DNA of 64,000 nucleotides from Aeromonas bestiarum (lineage in GTDB: Bacteria; Pseudomonadota; Gammaproteobacteria; Enterobacterales; Aeromonadaceae): assembly GCF_000819745.1 (NCBI RefSeq), contig NZ_CDDA01000005.1, positions 138,914 through 202,913 of the forward strand, given 5' to 3'. This document shows, one piece after another, positions 14,975-23,034 of this stretch. Position 1 is the first letter of the stretch; every line of letters starts with the position of its first letter. Below the pieces are notes generated by a model, which was not told the origin of the DNA, ran no database searches, and saw nothing but the letters and a program-made list of their open reading frames with translations. The position numbers were made by a program, and so were the translations under genes.

Positions 14975-15682
14975 ATGCAACGCATTCTTTTTGTTGAAGA
15001 TGATCCCGAAATAGGCCAGCTCATCAGCAGCTGGCTTGCCCGCCACGACATGGAGGTACTGCTGGAACCCAGAGGCGACCTGGCGCTGGTCAGGGCCCTG
15101 GCCGAGCAGCCCGACCTGGTGCTGCTCGACATCATGCTGCCGGGGCAGGACGGCCTCTCCCTGTGCCGGGATCTGCGTCCGCGCTTCAAGGGCCCCATCG
15201 TCATGCTCACCTCCCTCGACAGCGACATGAACCAGATCCTCAGCCTGGAGCTGGGTGCCAACGACTACATCCTCAAGACAACGCCGCCCCCCGTGCTACT
15301 GGCCCGGCTGCGGGTCCAGTTCCGCCAGCAGGGACAGGCACCGCAAGCAGCCGTGGCCACTACACCGCCCCAGCGCCTGCAGTTCGGTCGCCTGCAGATC
15401 GACGGGCCGGGTCGGGACGTGCGCCTCGATGGCGACAGCATCCCCCTCTCCACCGCCGATTTTGACCTCTTGTGGGAGCTGGCCTGCCATGCGGGCCAGA
15501 TCCTGGGACGGGAGGCGCTGTTTCGCAGCCTGCGTGGCCGCGACTACGATGGCCAGGACCGCAGCATAGATGTGGCCATCTCCCGCCTGCGCCGCAAGCT
15601 GGGGGATGACAGCAACAACCCGACCCGCATCAAGACGGTGCGCCAGAAGGGCTATCTGCTGGTGCCCCACGCCTGGGAATGA
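14975..15682 (+). CDS. rstA: Response regulator RstA
   Basis: 235 residues from the ATG at 14975, which puts 'RILFVEDD' at the usual N-terminal position; an upstream ATG at 14903 would add 24 unconserved residues. Receiver domain: acidic pocket 'EDD' at 8-10, phospho-acceptor Asp52 in 'LLDIMLPG', Lys in 'YILKTTPP'. The stretch 'MLTSLDSDMNQILSLELGANDYILKTTPP' is characteristic of RstA rather than OmpR or PhoP. The C-terminal OmpR-type winged helix ends with 'KTVRQKGYLLVP'. RstA acts with the kinase RstB, encoded 85 bp downstream. In enterobacteria it controls acid-response genes including asr; an Asr-like gene follows here. Confidence 0.9.
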   Translation: MQRILFVEDDPEIGQLISSWLARHDMEVLLEPRGDLALVRALAEQPDLVLLDIMLPGQDGLSLCRDLRPRFKGPIVMLTSLDSDMNQILSLELGANDYILKTTPPPVLLARLRVQFRQQGQAPQAAVATTPPQRLQFGRLQIDGPGRDVRLDGDSIPLSTADFDLLWELACHAGQILGREALFRSLRGRDYDGQDRSIDVAISRLRRKLGDDSNNPTRIKTVRQKGYLLVPHAWE

Positions 15683-15767
15683 AGTTGATGCTCCCTTCTT
15701 CCCTTGCGAACGATGAGGGGGCAACAAAGCAACGCCCGGACGCAATCCAGGAAAGAGGAAAGATCCC

Positions 15768-17093
15768 ATGCGCCGCCTGTTTATCCAGTTCTACCTGCTG
15801 CTGATCGGCTGTTTCACCCTGGCCATACTGCTGGTCGGCATCGTCTATCAGGTCAGCGCCGAGCGAGCGGGTGACCGCTATCTGGAGCGGATGATGCAAG
15901 GCTCCCTCGGCCTGCTCACCGGCGAACTGGCCCGCCTGCCGCCGGAACACTGGCCCGCGCGCATGGCGGAGCAGAGCCGCCAGCTTACCCTGCCGCTGCA
16001 GATAGGGGCCCTCGCCAACCAGCCGCTGGCCAAGGAGGATCAGGCCTTTCTCGAGGCGGGCAACATAGTCATAGTCGAGGAGGATGACACCTTCCTGCAG
16101 CGCATCCCCGATACGGATCAGGTGCTGATCGTCGGCCCAGTCCCCTACCTCTCCTACCTGCACGAGCTGCACTGGGTGGATGTGGGGCTGCTGCTGGCCA
16201 TAGGTCTCTCGCTGGGTCTGCCGATCCTGCTCTGGCTGCGCCCGCACTGGCGCGGCCTGCAGCGGCTCGAACAGACGGCTCGCCGGGTCGGCGACGGGGA
16301 TCTCTCCAGCCGCACCGGCCTGCCCGCCGGCAGCAGCCTGGGCCGGGTGGGACGCACCTTCGATCAGATGACGGAACAGCTGCAGGCCATGCTGGCCAGT
16401 CGCAAGCAGCTGACCGATGCCATCGCCCACGAGCTGCGCACCCCCCTGGTACGGTTGCGCTATCGCCTCGCCATGCTGGACCCGCAGCCATCGGCAGAAG
16501 AACAACAGGGGCTGGATCGCGATCTGGGGGCACTGGACGCCCTCATCGAGGAGATGCTCACCTACGCCAGGCTGGATCGCCCCGAGCTGCCGCTGCAATG
16601 CAGCGAGCTGGAGCTGGCCGGCTGGGCCGGCAGCCGTCTCCCTGACTGGCAGGCGCTGCGGCCACAAACCCGACTCGAATTCAGTCACCCCGTCAATCCC
16701 CTGCCCTGGCGCGGCGATACCCGATTGCTGGACCGGGCGCTGGAGAACCTCATCGGCAATGCCCTGCGCCACGCCACCAGCCGGGTGACCCTCGCCATGA
16801 GCCAGCAGCAGGATCACTATCTGCTGGAGGTGGCCGACGACGGCCCCGGCATAGATCCGGCGCTGGCGCCCCAGATCTTCGAGCCCTTCGTGCGGCTGGA
16901 TCAGAGCCGGGATCGCCGTACCGGCGGCGCCGGCCTCGGCCTCGCCATAGTGCGCAGCATAGCCCGCCACCACGGTGGCGAGGTGCAGTTGCTGCCGAGC
17001 AGCCGCGGCGCCCGCTTCTGCCTGAAGCTGCCCGTACATTTGGATACAAACCGTCACCAGCCACTCACTGAACCGCCAGCGGAACGGCCCTAG
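15768..17093 (+). CDS. rstB: Sensor histidine kinase RstB
   Basis: 441 residues, close to E. coli RstB (433). First membrane segment at residues ~6-26 ('FYLLLIGCFTLAILLVGIVY'), a periplasmic sensor of ~115 residues, second membrane segment near 143-162 ('VGLLLAIGLSLGLPILLWL'), a HAMP linker, the phospho-acceptor histidine in 'DAIAHELRTPL', then the ATPase domain with 'ENLIGNALRHA', 'DDGPGIDP' and 'GGAGLGLAIVRSIARHHGG'. It would phosphorylate RstA in response to an envelope signal. The gene ends 54 bp before the Asr-like gene, and a candidate RstA-binding site lies inside its last codons. Confidence 0.9.
   Translation: MRRLFIQFYLLLIGCFTLAILLVGIVYQVSAERAGDRYLERMMQGSLGLLTGELARLPPEHWPARMAEQSRQLTLPLQIGALANQPLAKEDQAFLEAGNIVIVEEDDTFLQRIPDTDQVLIVGPVPYLSYLHELHWVDVGLLLAIGLSLGLPILLWLRPHWRGLQRLEQTARRVGDGDLSSRTGLPAGSSLGRVGRTFDQMTEQLQAMLASRKQLTDAIAHELRTPLVRLRYRLAMLDPQPSAEEQQGLDRDLGALDALIEEMLTYARLDRPELPLQCSELELAGWAGSRLPDWQALRPQTRLEFSHPVNPLPWRGDTRLLDRALENLIGNALRHATSRVTLAMSQQQDHYLLEVADDGPGIDPALAPQIFEPFVRLDQSRDRRTGGAGLGLAIVRSIARHHGGEVQLLPSSRGARFCLKLPVHLDTNRHQPLTEPPAERP
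17035..17048 (+). promoter_or_regulatory. Candidate RstA box upstream of the Asr-like gene
   Basis: TACATTTGGATACA agrees with the enterobacterial RstA box TACATNTNGTTACA at 11 of 12 defined positions. It lies in the 3' end of rstB, about 100 bp before the Asr-like ATG. A plausible -10 (TAGGAT, 17091-17096) lies 42 bp further on, with only a weak -35 (CTGAAC, 17068-17073). A weak -35 is what an activated promoter would show. Confidence 0.5.
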
Positions 17094-17147
17094 GATGAAG
17101 TCATGGAGAAACGCTCCATGTCATCAACCCGAATGAGGAACTGGAAT

Positions 17148-17330
17148 ATGAACAAGCTGATCCCCCTGAGCCTGGCCGCTGTCTTCGCCCTGACCTCCGG
17201 CTTCACCATGGCAGCCACCCCCACCAAGGCCGCCGCTCCCCAGGCGACCCAGACCAAGGTGGTGAAAAAGCACCACAAGGCGACTCATGCCAAGGCACCG
17301 GCCGTCAAGGTCGCTCCCAAGACCAAATAA
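17148..17330 (+). CDS. Small secreted basic protein, Asr-like (acid-shock)
   Basis: 60 codons from the ATG at 17148, preceded by GAGGA; a longer frame from 17103 lacks a site. Residues 1-~22 form a signal peptide ending in 'TSGFTMAA'. The mature ~38 residues are Ala, Lys, Thr, His and Pro only in practice, with 'KVVKKHHKATHAKAPAVK'. This is the composition of enterobacterial acid-shock protein Asr, here much shorter. E. coli asr is an RstA target, and this gene is directly behind rstAB with a candidate RstA box. Such proteins are thought to protect the periplasm from acid. Identification rests on composition and context, not alignment. Confidence 0.65.
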   Translation: MNKLIPLSLAAVFALTSGFTMAATPTKAAAPQATQTKVVKKHHKATHAKAPAVKVAPKTK

Positions 17331-17354
17331 CGACGTATCAAGCTTCCCGTAATG

Positions 17355-17381
17355 AAAAGGGGCCCCCAGGGGCCCCTTCTG
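17355..17381. terminator. Bidirectional terminator between the Asr-like gene and malic enzyme
   Basis: An inverted repeat AAGGGGCCCC/GGGGCCCCTT (17357-17378) has T-rich sequence to the right (CTTCTGT) and, on the other strand, TTTTCATT. It can end both converging transcripts. Confidence 0.8.
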
Positions 17382-17406
17382 TCGTGGTCGGTATGGCACC
17401 GCCAGT

Positions 17407-18663
17407 TTATTTCAGCATGTAATCTGCCGGCAGCGCGATGCGCGCCACGCCGGAAGCTACCGCCGCCAGCGCCACGGCGCGGGCCACCCGTGGCAGCAGG
17501 CGGGCATCCATCGGCTTGGGAATGACGTAATCCTTGCCGAAGGAAAGCGCGCTCACCCCGGCGGCGGTCAGCACCTCGACCGGCACAGGCTCCTTGACCA
17601 GACCGCGGATCGCCTCCACCGCGGCTATCTTCATCGCATCGTTGATGCGGCTGGCGCGGGCGTCCAGCGCGCCGCGGAAGATGAAGGGGAAACAGAGCAC
17701 GTTGTTGATCTGGTTCGGATAATCCGAGCGGCCCGTGCCCATGATGAGATCGTCGCGCACCGCGTGGGCCAGGGATGGCTTGATCTCCGGGTCCGGGTTG
17801 GAGCAGGCGAAGATCACCGGGCGCGGCGCCATCAGGGCAACAGCCTCCGGAGGCAACACGTCCGGGCCGGAGACGCCGACAAACACATCCGCCCCTTCAA
17901 TGACATCCATCAGGGTACGCAGCGGCGTGTCATTGGCGAAGCGCTGCTTGTACTGGTTGAGATCGGTGCGGCCTGTGTGGATCACCCCCTGGCGATCGAG
18001 CATGAAGATGTTGTGTGGCGCGGCGCCGCACTTGATCAGCAGGTCCATGCAGGCGGTGGCGGCAGCCCCGGCCCCCATGCAGACGATGCGGCTCTGTTCG
18101 ATGCGCTTGCCCTGCACTTCCAGCGCATTGAGCAGACCGGCGGCGGTGACGATGGCGGTACCGTGCTGGTCATCATGGAATACCGGGATGTCACAGCGGG
18201 CGATCAGCGCCTGCTCGATCTCGAAGCACTCGGGCGCCTTGATGTCTTCCAGGTTGATGCCGCCGAAGGTGTCGGCGATGGCCGCCACTGTGTCGATGAA
18301 CTGCTGGCTGGTCTCGTGCTTCACCTCTATGTCGATGGCGTCTATGCCGGCGAAGCGCTTGAATAGCAGGGCCTTGCCCTCCATCACCGGCTTGGAGGCC
18401 AGCGGGCCCAGATTGCCCAGTCCCAGGATGGCGGTACCGTTGGAGATGACGGCCACCAGGTTGCCCTTGCCGGTGTAGCGATAGGCATCATCGGGATTGG
18501 CGGCGATCTCGCGCACCGGCTCGGCCACACCCGGACTGTAGGCCAGCGCCAGATCGTGGGCTGTCTCGGCAGGCTTGGTGAGGGCGATGGTAATCTTGCC
18601 CGGTACGGGCTGGGCATGGTAATCGAGTGCTTGTTGACGAAGATCGTGACGCAGATCGGACAT
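17407..18663 (-). CDS. Malic enzyme (oxaloacetate-decarboxylating malate dehydrogenase)
   Basis: 418 residues from the ATG at 18663 ('MSDLRHDLRQQALDYH'), the normal start for short bacterial malic enzymes; the frame continues 27 codons upstream without a site. Motifs: 'LAYSPGVAEPVREI', 'TGKGNLVAVISNGTAILGLG', 'GGINLEDIKAPECFEIE', 'FHDDQHGTAIV' (metal and substrate ligands) and the nucleotide loop 'MGAGAAATACMDLL'. It converts malate to pyruvate and CO2 with NAD(P)H. It lacks the C-terminal phosphotransacetylase-like domain of E. coli MaeB, so it is the short form. It is transcribed alone. Confidence 0.9.
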   Translation of the reverse strand: MSDLRHDLRQQALDYHAQPVPGKITIALTKPAETAHDLALAYSPGVAEPVREIAANPDDAYRYTGKGNLVAVISNGTAILGLGNLGPLASKPVMEGKALLFKRFAGIDAIDIEVKHETSQQFIDTVAAIADTFGGINLEDIKAPECFEIEQALIARCDIPVFHDDQHGTAIVTAAGLLNALEVQGKRIEQSRIVCMGAGAAATACMDLLIKCGAAPHNIFMLDRQGVIHTGRTDLNQYKQRFANDTPLRTLMDVIEGADVFVGVSGPDVLPPEAVALMAPRPVIFACSNPDPEIKPSLAHAVRDDLIMGTGRSDYPNQINNVLCFPFIFRGALDARASRINDAMKIAAVEAIRGLVKEPVPVEVLTAAGVSALSFGKDYVIPKPMDARLLPRVARAVALAAVASGVARIALPADYMLK

Positions 18664-18844
18664 GGGGGACCCCGATACGGAAGTGAATGGAGTGGTGCAT
18701 TGGCTCGCCAGCGGGCGAGGGCTGGGGATCATAAAGAAAACCATCGGGCTTTCACAGAGGAAAGTATCGCCTCGCCGCCACTGACAAGCCAGTAATTAGC
18801 ATGTCATGCCAACCACTAATACCTATTTAGTTATAGATATGGTT

Positions 18845-20278
18845 TCACCCCATCACAGGGATGCCCGCTTTCGCCTCCGCCTGCCTGGCGATGGCCTCCG
18901 TCATCCCCTGAAAGATGAAGAGATGAAACGGCAGCATGGCGAGCCAGTAGGCCAGTCCCCAGGCGCCCTGCGGATGCCAGTGGGCAGTCACCTTGATGCG
19001 GGTCAGGCCGGACTCCTCCGGCAGTATGTTGAACTCCAGTCGCCCCACTCCGGGGGCCTTCATGTTGAACAGCAGATCCAGCCTGCGCCCCTCGTCGACC
19101 CCGAGGATCTGCCAGGAGTCCAGCATGTCCCCCTTCACGAAGCGATCCGGGTTGGTGCGGCCACGGGTGCGGGCCGGGCCACCGATCAGGTGATCCATCC
19201 ATTCGCGCACCACCCACAGCTCGTTCATGTAGAAGTAGCGCTGCTCGCCCCCCAGCTGCTGCAACACCTGCCACACCACCTCGGGCGAAGCGAGACAGAT
19301 GGCCTCCCCGCTGGCGGTGCGGTCATAAAAGCCGTATTCGGGATGGCGCCAGCGCAGCCCCAGCGGCGTCTCCTGCCCCTGCTGCTCGGCCCCCAGCTTC
19401 TGCTCCAGCGCCAGACTCTCCCCGAGCGCCTCGTCGAAGCTGAGCAGGGTTTGCGGCAGCAGGGCCCGCAGCGGGCCGTCATCGGCCGGGATGTCGTGCT
19501 TGAGGCCACCCACCAGCGCCTTGGCCACGGGTTGCGGCACAGACGTGACGAATTGCAGCCACCAGGCGGAGAGACGGGGACTCAGAAACGGGATGGGGAT
19601 GATGGGGCAGCGCTTGCCGATATGGGCGGCGAACTTCTGCAACTGCTGCTGATAGCTGAGCAGCTCGGGGCCGACGGCGTTGAGCACCCGGCTATCCACC
19701 CCCTCGACCTCCACCAGCCCGCCGAGGTAGTGCAGCAGGTTGGAGAGCGCTATGGGCGGCGTGCGGGAGCGCACCCACTTGGGCGTGACCATCATGGGCA
19801 GGTTGAACACCAGATCCCGCATCACCTCGAAGGCGGCCGAGCCCGGTCCTATGATGATGCCGGAGCGCAGCTCCACCGTCGGCACGCCCGCCTCGCGAAA
19901 CAGCTCACCACAATGGCGGCGGGAGTTGAGATGACGGCTATTGCAGCGCTCGGGCTGGATGGCACCCAGATAGATGATGCGGCGCACCCCGGCGGCGCGG
20001 GCGGCGGCGGCGAAGTTCTTCACCCCCTGCTGCTCCAGCCGGTGAAAATCGGCGCCGGCCCCCATTGCGTGCACCAGATAGAAGACGGTGTCTATGCCCG
20101 CCAGCGCGGGTAGCAGGGTAATGGGCTTGAGGCTGTCGGCGAGACGAAACTCCACGCCCGGCGGCAGACGGCAGGGACGACGAGCCCCGGCGATCACCCG
20201 ATAACCCAGCCCTTGCAGGTGGGGCACCAGGTAAGACCCTATATATCCTGCCGCTCCCATCACCAGACATGTGCGCAT
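18845..20278 (-). CDS. NAD(P)-binding oxidoreductase fused to DUF2867 domain
   Basis: 477 residues from the ATG at 20278, with GGAGAAA upstream; the longer frame from 20317 adds 13 residues without support. N-terminal atypical SDR/NmrA-type Rossmann domain: 'VMGAAGYIGSYLVPHL', 'YLVHAMG', 'IIYLGAIQP', 'ELRSGIIIGPGS'. From about residue 300 a DUF2867 domain follows, START-like, with 'RYFYMNELWVVREWMDHLIGG' (split) and 'LLFNMKAPGVGRLEF'. Such fusions occur widely in proteobacteria with no settled role. It is a single gene downstream of rpmE, separated from it by a terminator. Confidence 0.78.
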   Translation of the reverse strand: MRTCLVMGAAGYIGSYLVPHLQGLGYRVIAGARRPCRLPPGVEFRLADSLKPITLLPALAGIDTVFYLVHAMGAGADFHRLEQQGVKNFAAAARAAGVRRIIYLGAIQPERCNSRHLNSRRHCGELFREAGVPTVELRSGIIIGPGSAAFEVMRDLVFNLPMMVTPKWVRSRTPPIALSNLLHYLGGLVEVEGVDSRVLNAVGPELLSYQQQLQKFAAHIGKRCPIIPIPFLSPRLSAWWLQFVTSVPQPVAKALVGGLKHDIPADDGPLRALLPQTLLSFDEALGESLALEQKLGAEQQGQETPLGLRWRHPEYGFYDRTASGEAICLASPEVVWQVLQQLGGEQRYFYMNELWVVREWMDHLIGGPARTRGRTNPDRFVKGDMLDSWQILGVDEGRRLDLLFNMKAPGVGRLEFNILPEESGLTRIKVTAHWHPQGAWGLAYWLAMLPFHLFIFQGMTEAIARQAEAKAGIPVMG

Positions 20279-20345
20279 CTGTTTTTCTCCCATGAGTGAG
20301 CCAACACCATAGGGCAAACCGCTTCAATACAGAACGCCACGCAAT

Positions 20346-20373
20346 AAAAAAGGCGCCCGATGGGCGCCTTTTT
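20346..20373 (-). terminator. Rho-independent terminator after rpmE
   Basis: The stem GGCGCCC/GGGCGCC (20352-20368) is flanked by A6 on the left and T5 on the right, so it works for the leftward rpmE transcript and could work in both directions. Confidence 0.85.
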
Positions 20374-20394
20374 CAGAATTCTTCAGAAGTAGAA

Positions 20395-20610
20395 TTACTT
20401 CTTGGCAGTCAGACCACCGAAACGCTTGTTGAACTTGTCTACGCGGCCGCCGCTAGAAACTTCTTTCTGCTTGCCGGTATAGAACGGGTGGCATGCAGAG
20501 CACACGTCCAGGTTCAGATCTTTACCCAGGGTAGAGAAGGTATTGATGACGTTACCGCAAGAGCATTTGCAGGTGATGGCGACGTACTCGGGATGGATAT
20601 TAGCTTTCAT
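20395..20610 (-). CDS. rpmE: Ribosomal protein L31 (zinc-containing type)
   Basis: 71 residues starting at the ATG at 20610 with GAGG upstream; E. coli L31 has 70. It has the four zinc-type cysteines (CKC...C, '[13 protein letters not shown]'), so it is the C+ form and not the zinc-independent paralogue. It binds the central protuberance of the 50S subunit and bridges to the 30S. A good promoter lies about 90 bp upstream, leaving a long leader; E. coli rpmE is controlled by L31 through its mRNA leader, and a similar control is possible here. The divergent neighbour priA is the same as in E. coli. Confidence 0.96.
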   Translation of the reverse strand: MKANIHPEYVAITCKCSCGNVINTFSTLGKDLNLDVCSACHPFYTGKQKEVSSGGRVDKFNKRFGGLTAKK

Positions 20611-20697
20611 GGACAACCTCGATAATAGGCCGTGTCGCCATCCGATCTCTTGTCGGACACCACACGATTGTTGAACACAGTTTCAAAGGCTGCGAAT

Positions 20698-20725
20698 AAT
20701 ATAGGAAATGCCTGAGATCAGGCAA
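20698..20725 (-). promoter_or_regulatory. Probable rpmE promoter with a palindrome in the spacer
   Basis: On the leftward strand TTGCCT (20725-20720), a 16-bp spacer and TATATT (20703-20698) make a good sigma-70 promoter. The palindrome GCCTGAGATCAGGC (20710-20723) fills most of the spacer and overlaps the -35, so a bound protein would block it. It could equally be chance. Confidence 0.5.
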
Positions 20726-20756
20726 GTGGCTTCGCAGAAAAAATAGGCAATCCCTG

Positions 20757-22964
20757 GTGAATTCTTCCCAAACGCTGGATCTGGTTCGTGTGGCTGTGCC
20801 GGTGCCGTTACGCCGTCACTTCGACTATCTCTCTCCCTTGCCCCTGCCTGAGCCCGGCTGTCGGGTCGAGATCCCTTTCGGCCCCCAGACCCTGGTCGGG
20901 CTGGTGGTGGAGCATCCGACCGAGAGCCAGGTGCCCCGCAACAAGCTCAAGCCCATCAAGCGAGTGCTTGACAGCGCCCCCGTGCTGGGGCCGGACATAC
21001 TGGCGCTGATGGCCTGGAGCGCCAGCTACTACCAGCATCCGCTGGGAGAGGTGCTACCCCACGCCCTGCCGGTGCTGGTGCGCAAGGGGGAGCCCGCCGC
21101 CTACCGGGAGCTGGAGTTCTGGTTTGCCACGCAAGCCGGCATGGCCATCGATCTCAACGAGCTCAAGCGGGCCGCCAAGCAGCAACAGGCCCTCGCCCTG
21201 CTACGCAAGGGGCCACAGACGCCGTCAGCACTCAAGCAGGAGGAGATCCAGAGTGCGGCACTCACGGCGCTGGAGAAGAAGGGGCTGCTGGAGAAGCGCA
21301 GCCTGGAGCCGAGCCACGACGGCGACTGGGCGACGCATTTTGACGCGGGAGAGGGGCTGCGCCTCAACGGCGAGCAGGCGCTGGCGGTATCCGCCGTCAC
21401 CAGTCAGAGCAACCAGTTCGGCGCCTTCCTGCTGGACGGCATCACGGGGTCAGGCAAGACAGAGGTGTACCTGAGCATACTCGAGCCCCTGCTCAAGGCG
21501 GGCAAGCAGGCGCTGGTGATGGTGCCCGAAATCGGCCTCACTCCCCAGACCATCAACCGCTTCCGTCGCCGCTTCAAGGTGCCGGTGGTGGCGATGAACT
21601 CGGCCATGAACGATCGGGAACGGCTGGATGCCTGGCTCGCCTGCCGCGACGGCGGCGCCGCCATCCTGATCGGCACCCGCTCCGCCGTGTTCACCCCGTT
21701 CAAGAACCTCGGCATCATCATCATCGACGAGGAGCACGACGGCTCCTTCAAGCAGCAGGACGGTTTTCGCTACCACGCCCGGGATCTGGCGGTGATGCGG
21801 GCCCATCGCGCCGGCATTCCCATCCTGCTCGGCTCGGCCACCCCCTCGCTGGAGACGCTGCACAACGCCCGCACCGGCAAGTATCACCACCTCAGCCTGA
21901 CGCGCCGCGCCGGCAACGCCCAGACCGCCCGCCAGGTGATCCTGGACATCAAGAGCGTGCGGCTGCAGGCCGGGCTATCCCCCCAGCTGGAGCTGCTGAT
22001 GGCGGAGCACCTGGTGGCCGGCAACCAGGTGATGCTGTTTCTCAACCGCCGCGGCTATGCCCCCTCGCTGATCTGCCACCAATGTGGCTGGAGCGCCGCC
22101 TGTGAGCGCTGTGACGCCTGGTACACCTGGCATCAGGCAGGGCGTCGCCTGCACTGCCACCACTGCGACAGCGTGCGCCCCCTGCCCCACAGCTGCCCCG
22201 AGTGCGGCAGCAAGGAGCTGATCGGCTCGGGAGTCGGCACAGAACAGCTGGAACAGCTGCTCACCACGGTTTTCCCCCAATACCCGGTGGTGCGCATCGA
22301 CAGAGACAACACCCGCCGCAAGGGGGAGCTGGAGACCCATCTCGGCGACATCAAGGCGGGCAAGTACAAGATCCTGATCGGCACCCAGATGCTGGCCAAG
22401 GGCCACCACTTTCCGGATGTGACGCTAGTGGGCCTGCTGGATGTGGATGGCGCCCTGTTCAGCGCCGATTTTCGCGCCGCCGAGAAGCTGGCCCAGCTCT
22501 ACACCCAGGTGGCGGGGCGCGCCGGGCGTGCCAGCAAGCCCGGGCTGGTGGTGTTGCAGAGCCATCACCCGGAACATGCCCTGCTGCAGGATCTGACCCA
22601 GAACGGTTATGGCCATTTCGCGGATACCGCGCTCAAGGAGCGTCGCCTGCTGGGGCTGCCGCCGTTCAGCTATCAGGGGCTGTTCCGGGCCGAGGCCACT
22701 GGCCGTGAGGAGGTGCAGCTGTTCCTCACCCGCCTCGCCGAGACACTGCGCAGCGCCCGTTACCCCCACGTGCAGGTGCTGGGGCCCATCAGCGGCTTCA
22801 TGGAACGCAAGGCGGGCAAATTCCGCATGCAGTTGCTGGTGCAGGGGCCGAACCGGGCAACCCTGGCACAACTGCTGGATTGGGCGGTCAAGGAGCTGGA
22901 TGGCTGGCCCGAGACCAAAAAGGTGCGCTGGAGTCTGGACATAGACCCCACTGAGCTGAACTGA
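20757..22964 (+). CDS. priA: Primosomal protein N' (replication restart helicase PriA)
   Basis: 735 residues, matching E. coli PriA (732). The GTG at 20757 leads into 'VRVAVPVPLRRHFDYL', the usual PriA N-terminus (3' DNA-binding domain). Helicase motifs: Walker A 'GITGSGKTEVYL', DEEH box 'IIIDEEHDGSFKQQDGFRYHARDLAVMR' (split), 'LGSATPSLET'. The zinc-binding region has paired cysteines: 'CHQCGWSAACERC', 'CHHCDS', 'CPECGS'. It ends with 'VAGRAGRASKPGLV' (motif VI) and the C-terminal domain. PriA reloads the replisome at stalled forks. It is transcribed alone, divergent from rpmE. Confidence 0.96.
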   Translation: MNSSQTLDLVRVAVPVPLRRHFDYLSPLPLPEPGCRVEIPFGPQTLVGLVVEHPTESQVPRNKLKPIKRVLDSAPVLGPDILALMAWSASYYQHPLGEVLPHALPVLVRKGEPAAYRELEFWFATQAGMAIDLNELKRAAKQQQALALLRKGPQTPSALKQEEIQSAALTALEKKGLLEKRSLEPSHDGDWATHFDAGEGLRLNGEQALAVSAVTSQSNQFGAFLLDGITGSGKTEVYLSILEPLLKAGKQALVMVPEIGLTPQTINRFRRRFKVPVVAMNSAMNDRERLDAWLACRDGGAAILIGTRSAVFTPFKNLGIIIIDEEHDGSFKQQDGFRYHARDLAVMRAHRAGIPILLGSATPSLETLHNARTGKYHHLSLTRRAGNAQTARQVILDIKSVRLQAGLSPQLELLMAEHLVAGNQVMLFLNRRGYAPSLICHQCGWSAACERCDAWYTWHQAGRRLHCHHCDSVRPLPHSCPECGSKELIGSGVGTEQLEQLLTTVFPQYPVVRIDRDNTRRKGELETHLGDIKAGKYKILIGTQMLAKGHHFPDVTLVGLLDVDGALFSADFRAAEKLAQLYTQVAGRAGRASKPGLVVLQSHHPEHALLQDLTQNGYGHFADTALKERRLLGLPPFSYQGLFRAEATGREEVQLFLTRLAETLRSARYPHVQVLGPISGFMERKAGKFRMQLLVQGPNRATLAQLLDWAVKELDGWPETKKVRWSLDIDPTELN

Positions 22965-22985
22965 GCCAGTTGGTATATTGCTCAG

Positions 22986-23024
22986 GTGCTGGCGGCGACT
23001 CGCGATCCCGCGATTCGCCAGCCT
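22986..23024. terminator. G/C-rich hairpin between priA and the calcium-loop gene
   Basis: Outer arms GCTGGCG (22988-22994) and CGCCAGC (23016-23022) enclose an inner perfect hairpin TCGCG/CGCGA (23000-23013). There is no T-run on either side, so if it ends the two converging transcripts it does so inefficiently or with Rho. Confidence 0.35.
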
Positions 23025-23034
23025 GGGCCCGGGA

